Shown: piece after piece, positions 63,412 to 64,000 of the stretch | Layout: each line of letters opens with the position of its first letter | How positions within the stretch are numbered: the stretch's first letter is position 1 | Assembly (NCBI GenBank): GCA_013396635.1 | Contig: WBMW01005315.1 | Location: 868,001 to 932,000 of the forward strand | Source of the DNA: Penelope pileata | Lineage: Eukaryota > Chordata > Aves > Galliformes > Cracidae | Direction: 5' to 3' | Length of the DNA stretch: 64,000 nucleotides | The notes under the pieces: model-generated | Databases searched by the model: none | What the model saw: the letters and a program-made list of their open reading frames with translations, nothing else | What the model was told of the DNA's origin: nothing | Made by a program: the position numbers and the translations under genes

Positions 63412-63544
63412 ATGCTCATGTGCAGACACAGACGTAAAGGTGAGGGGCACAGGACCACCGCTTTGTTTTCTGCATGAAATTCTGCTGGCTTAACACTATT
63501 CTGAAATTTAACATCAATGACTCCTTTCTTTCTACTACAACAGA

Positions 63545-63576
63545 TCTAAGACCTGAACCATCTAAGACCTGAACCA
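63545..63576 (+). repeat. 16-bp perfect tandem duplication
   Basis: The unit tctaagacctgaacca occurs twice without change, 134 bp after the previous tandem duplication. Confidence 0.95.
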
Positions 63577-63724
63577 AATATCAGGTTCCAGTCATACTTT
63601 GAGCTGTTTAAAACCAAAGTCAATCTGTGCTCTGAAATTCTTAGAGGCAAAAAAAGTCTAGAAGGGATGCAAAATTAGCTCCAGTTTCAGACAGAAGACA
63701 GCAGCTGAGAAAACTGCTTCATAT

Positions 63725-64000
63725 TGTTCTGGTTTCAGCCAGCAGGCCTGGAAGCACCACACAGCCTTTCGCTCCCCCCCCCCTCCTCCCAGCTGGGATG
63801 GGGGAGAGAATCGAGAAATAAGGTAGAACTTTTGGGTTGAGATAAAAACTATTTACTAATAAAAAGAGAAAAATAGAGTAAAATAACAGTAATGATAATT
63901 ATATACAAAACAAGAGATGGTACAAAGCAATCGCTCACCGACTGCGACCAATGCTCAGCCAATCCCCAAGCAAAGGGCCTTCCCAGCTCACTTCCCTTCC
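63725..64000 (-). mobile_element. ERVL-like LTR, partial (minus strand), continues beyond the window
   Basis: This is the reverse complement of the 3' half of the LTR at 29979-30505. By eye there are about 19 substitutions over about 270 aligned bases, plus a shorter G run, giving about 93% identity. The edge is the canonical TG at 63725, preceded by CATAT, which would be the 5-bp target duplication if the other edge matches. Only the R/U5-like half and part of U3 are in the window, so it cannot be seen whether this is another solo LTR or the end of a provirus whose internal genes lie further right. Confidence 0.85.

Larger units (their letters stand above)
58355..63724. other. Unique non-coding DNA
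   Basis: No gene or transposon is recognised. Small features are A runs near 58552-58563, an AAAAC-type run at about 61172-61187, and two short tandem duplications at 63382-63411 and 63545-63576 just before the terminal LTR. Confidence 0.5.

Overview
The window reads as bird (avian) nuclear DNA. It carries many CR1 LINE fragments with the typical ATTCTATG-type octamer tails and 5' truncations, an avian ERVL-like LTR in two copies, an old hAT transposon, short GC-rich CpG islands in otherwise AT-leaning DNA, and assembly N-gaps. I cannot fix the order or species from sequence alone. I recognise no intact host protein-coding gene, tRNA, rRNA or CRISPR. The window looks like a gene-poor intergenic or large-intron region.

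Layout. Positions 1-12830 hold unique non-coding DNA with a poly(A) tract and a single-N join near 4.8 kb. A purine-rich tract (12831-13088) runs into a strong CpG island (13137-13560). A second GC-rich island (about 19205-20100) is interrupted by a 560-base gap. These two islands are the only promoter-like places. If a gene starts in this window, its first exon(s) are most likely there, and a good splice-donor match lies at 20009 on the + strand.

From 23 kb onward repeats dominate. Minus-strand CR1 tails lie at 23.3, 24.4 and 32.3 kb. A hAT element (28689-29550) has a perfect 8-bp target duplication. A solo LTR (29979-30505) has a perfect 5-bp target duplication. An ancient LINE relic (34.5-35.0 kb) is followed by a decayed CR1 (35.1-35.3 kb). 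A minus CR1 lies at 38.2-38.7 kb. A long old CR1 (41.5-43.0 kb) is split by a younger CR1 in the opposite orientation. The best-preserved CR1 (48363-49355) still has an open reading frame covering the second half of its reverse transcriptase region. A CR1 tail (54.2 kb) and a CR1 with an assembly gap inside it (57.8-58.35 kb) form an inverted pair. The window ends inside a second copy of the LTR, inverted relative to the first.

Judged by their 3' tails and divergence, at least three CR1 subfamilies of different age are present. Their nesting and target duplications give a partial relative chronology. The most informative items are the hAT and LTR insertions with intact target duplications, the nested CR1, the CR1 whose 5' junction falls exactly at a splice-acceptor-like tract, the under-sized gap in the CR1 at 57.9 kb, the gap-interrupted CpG island, and an unexplained 249-codon reading frame with hydrophobic segments at 33.7-34.5 kb.
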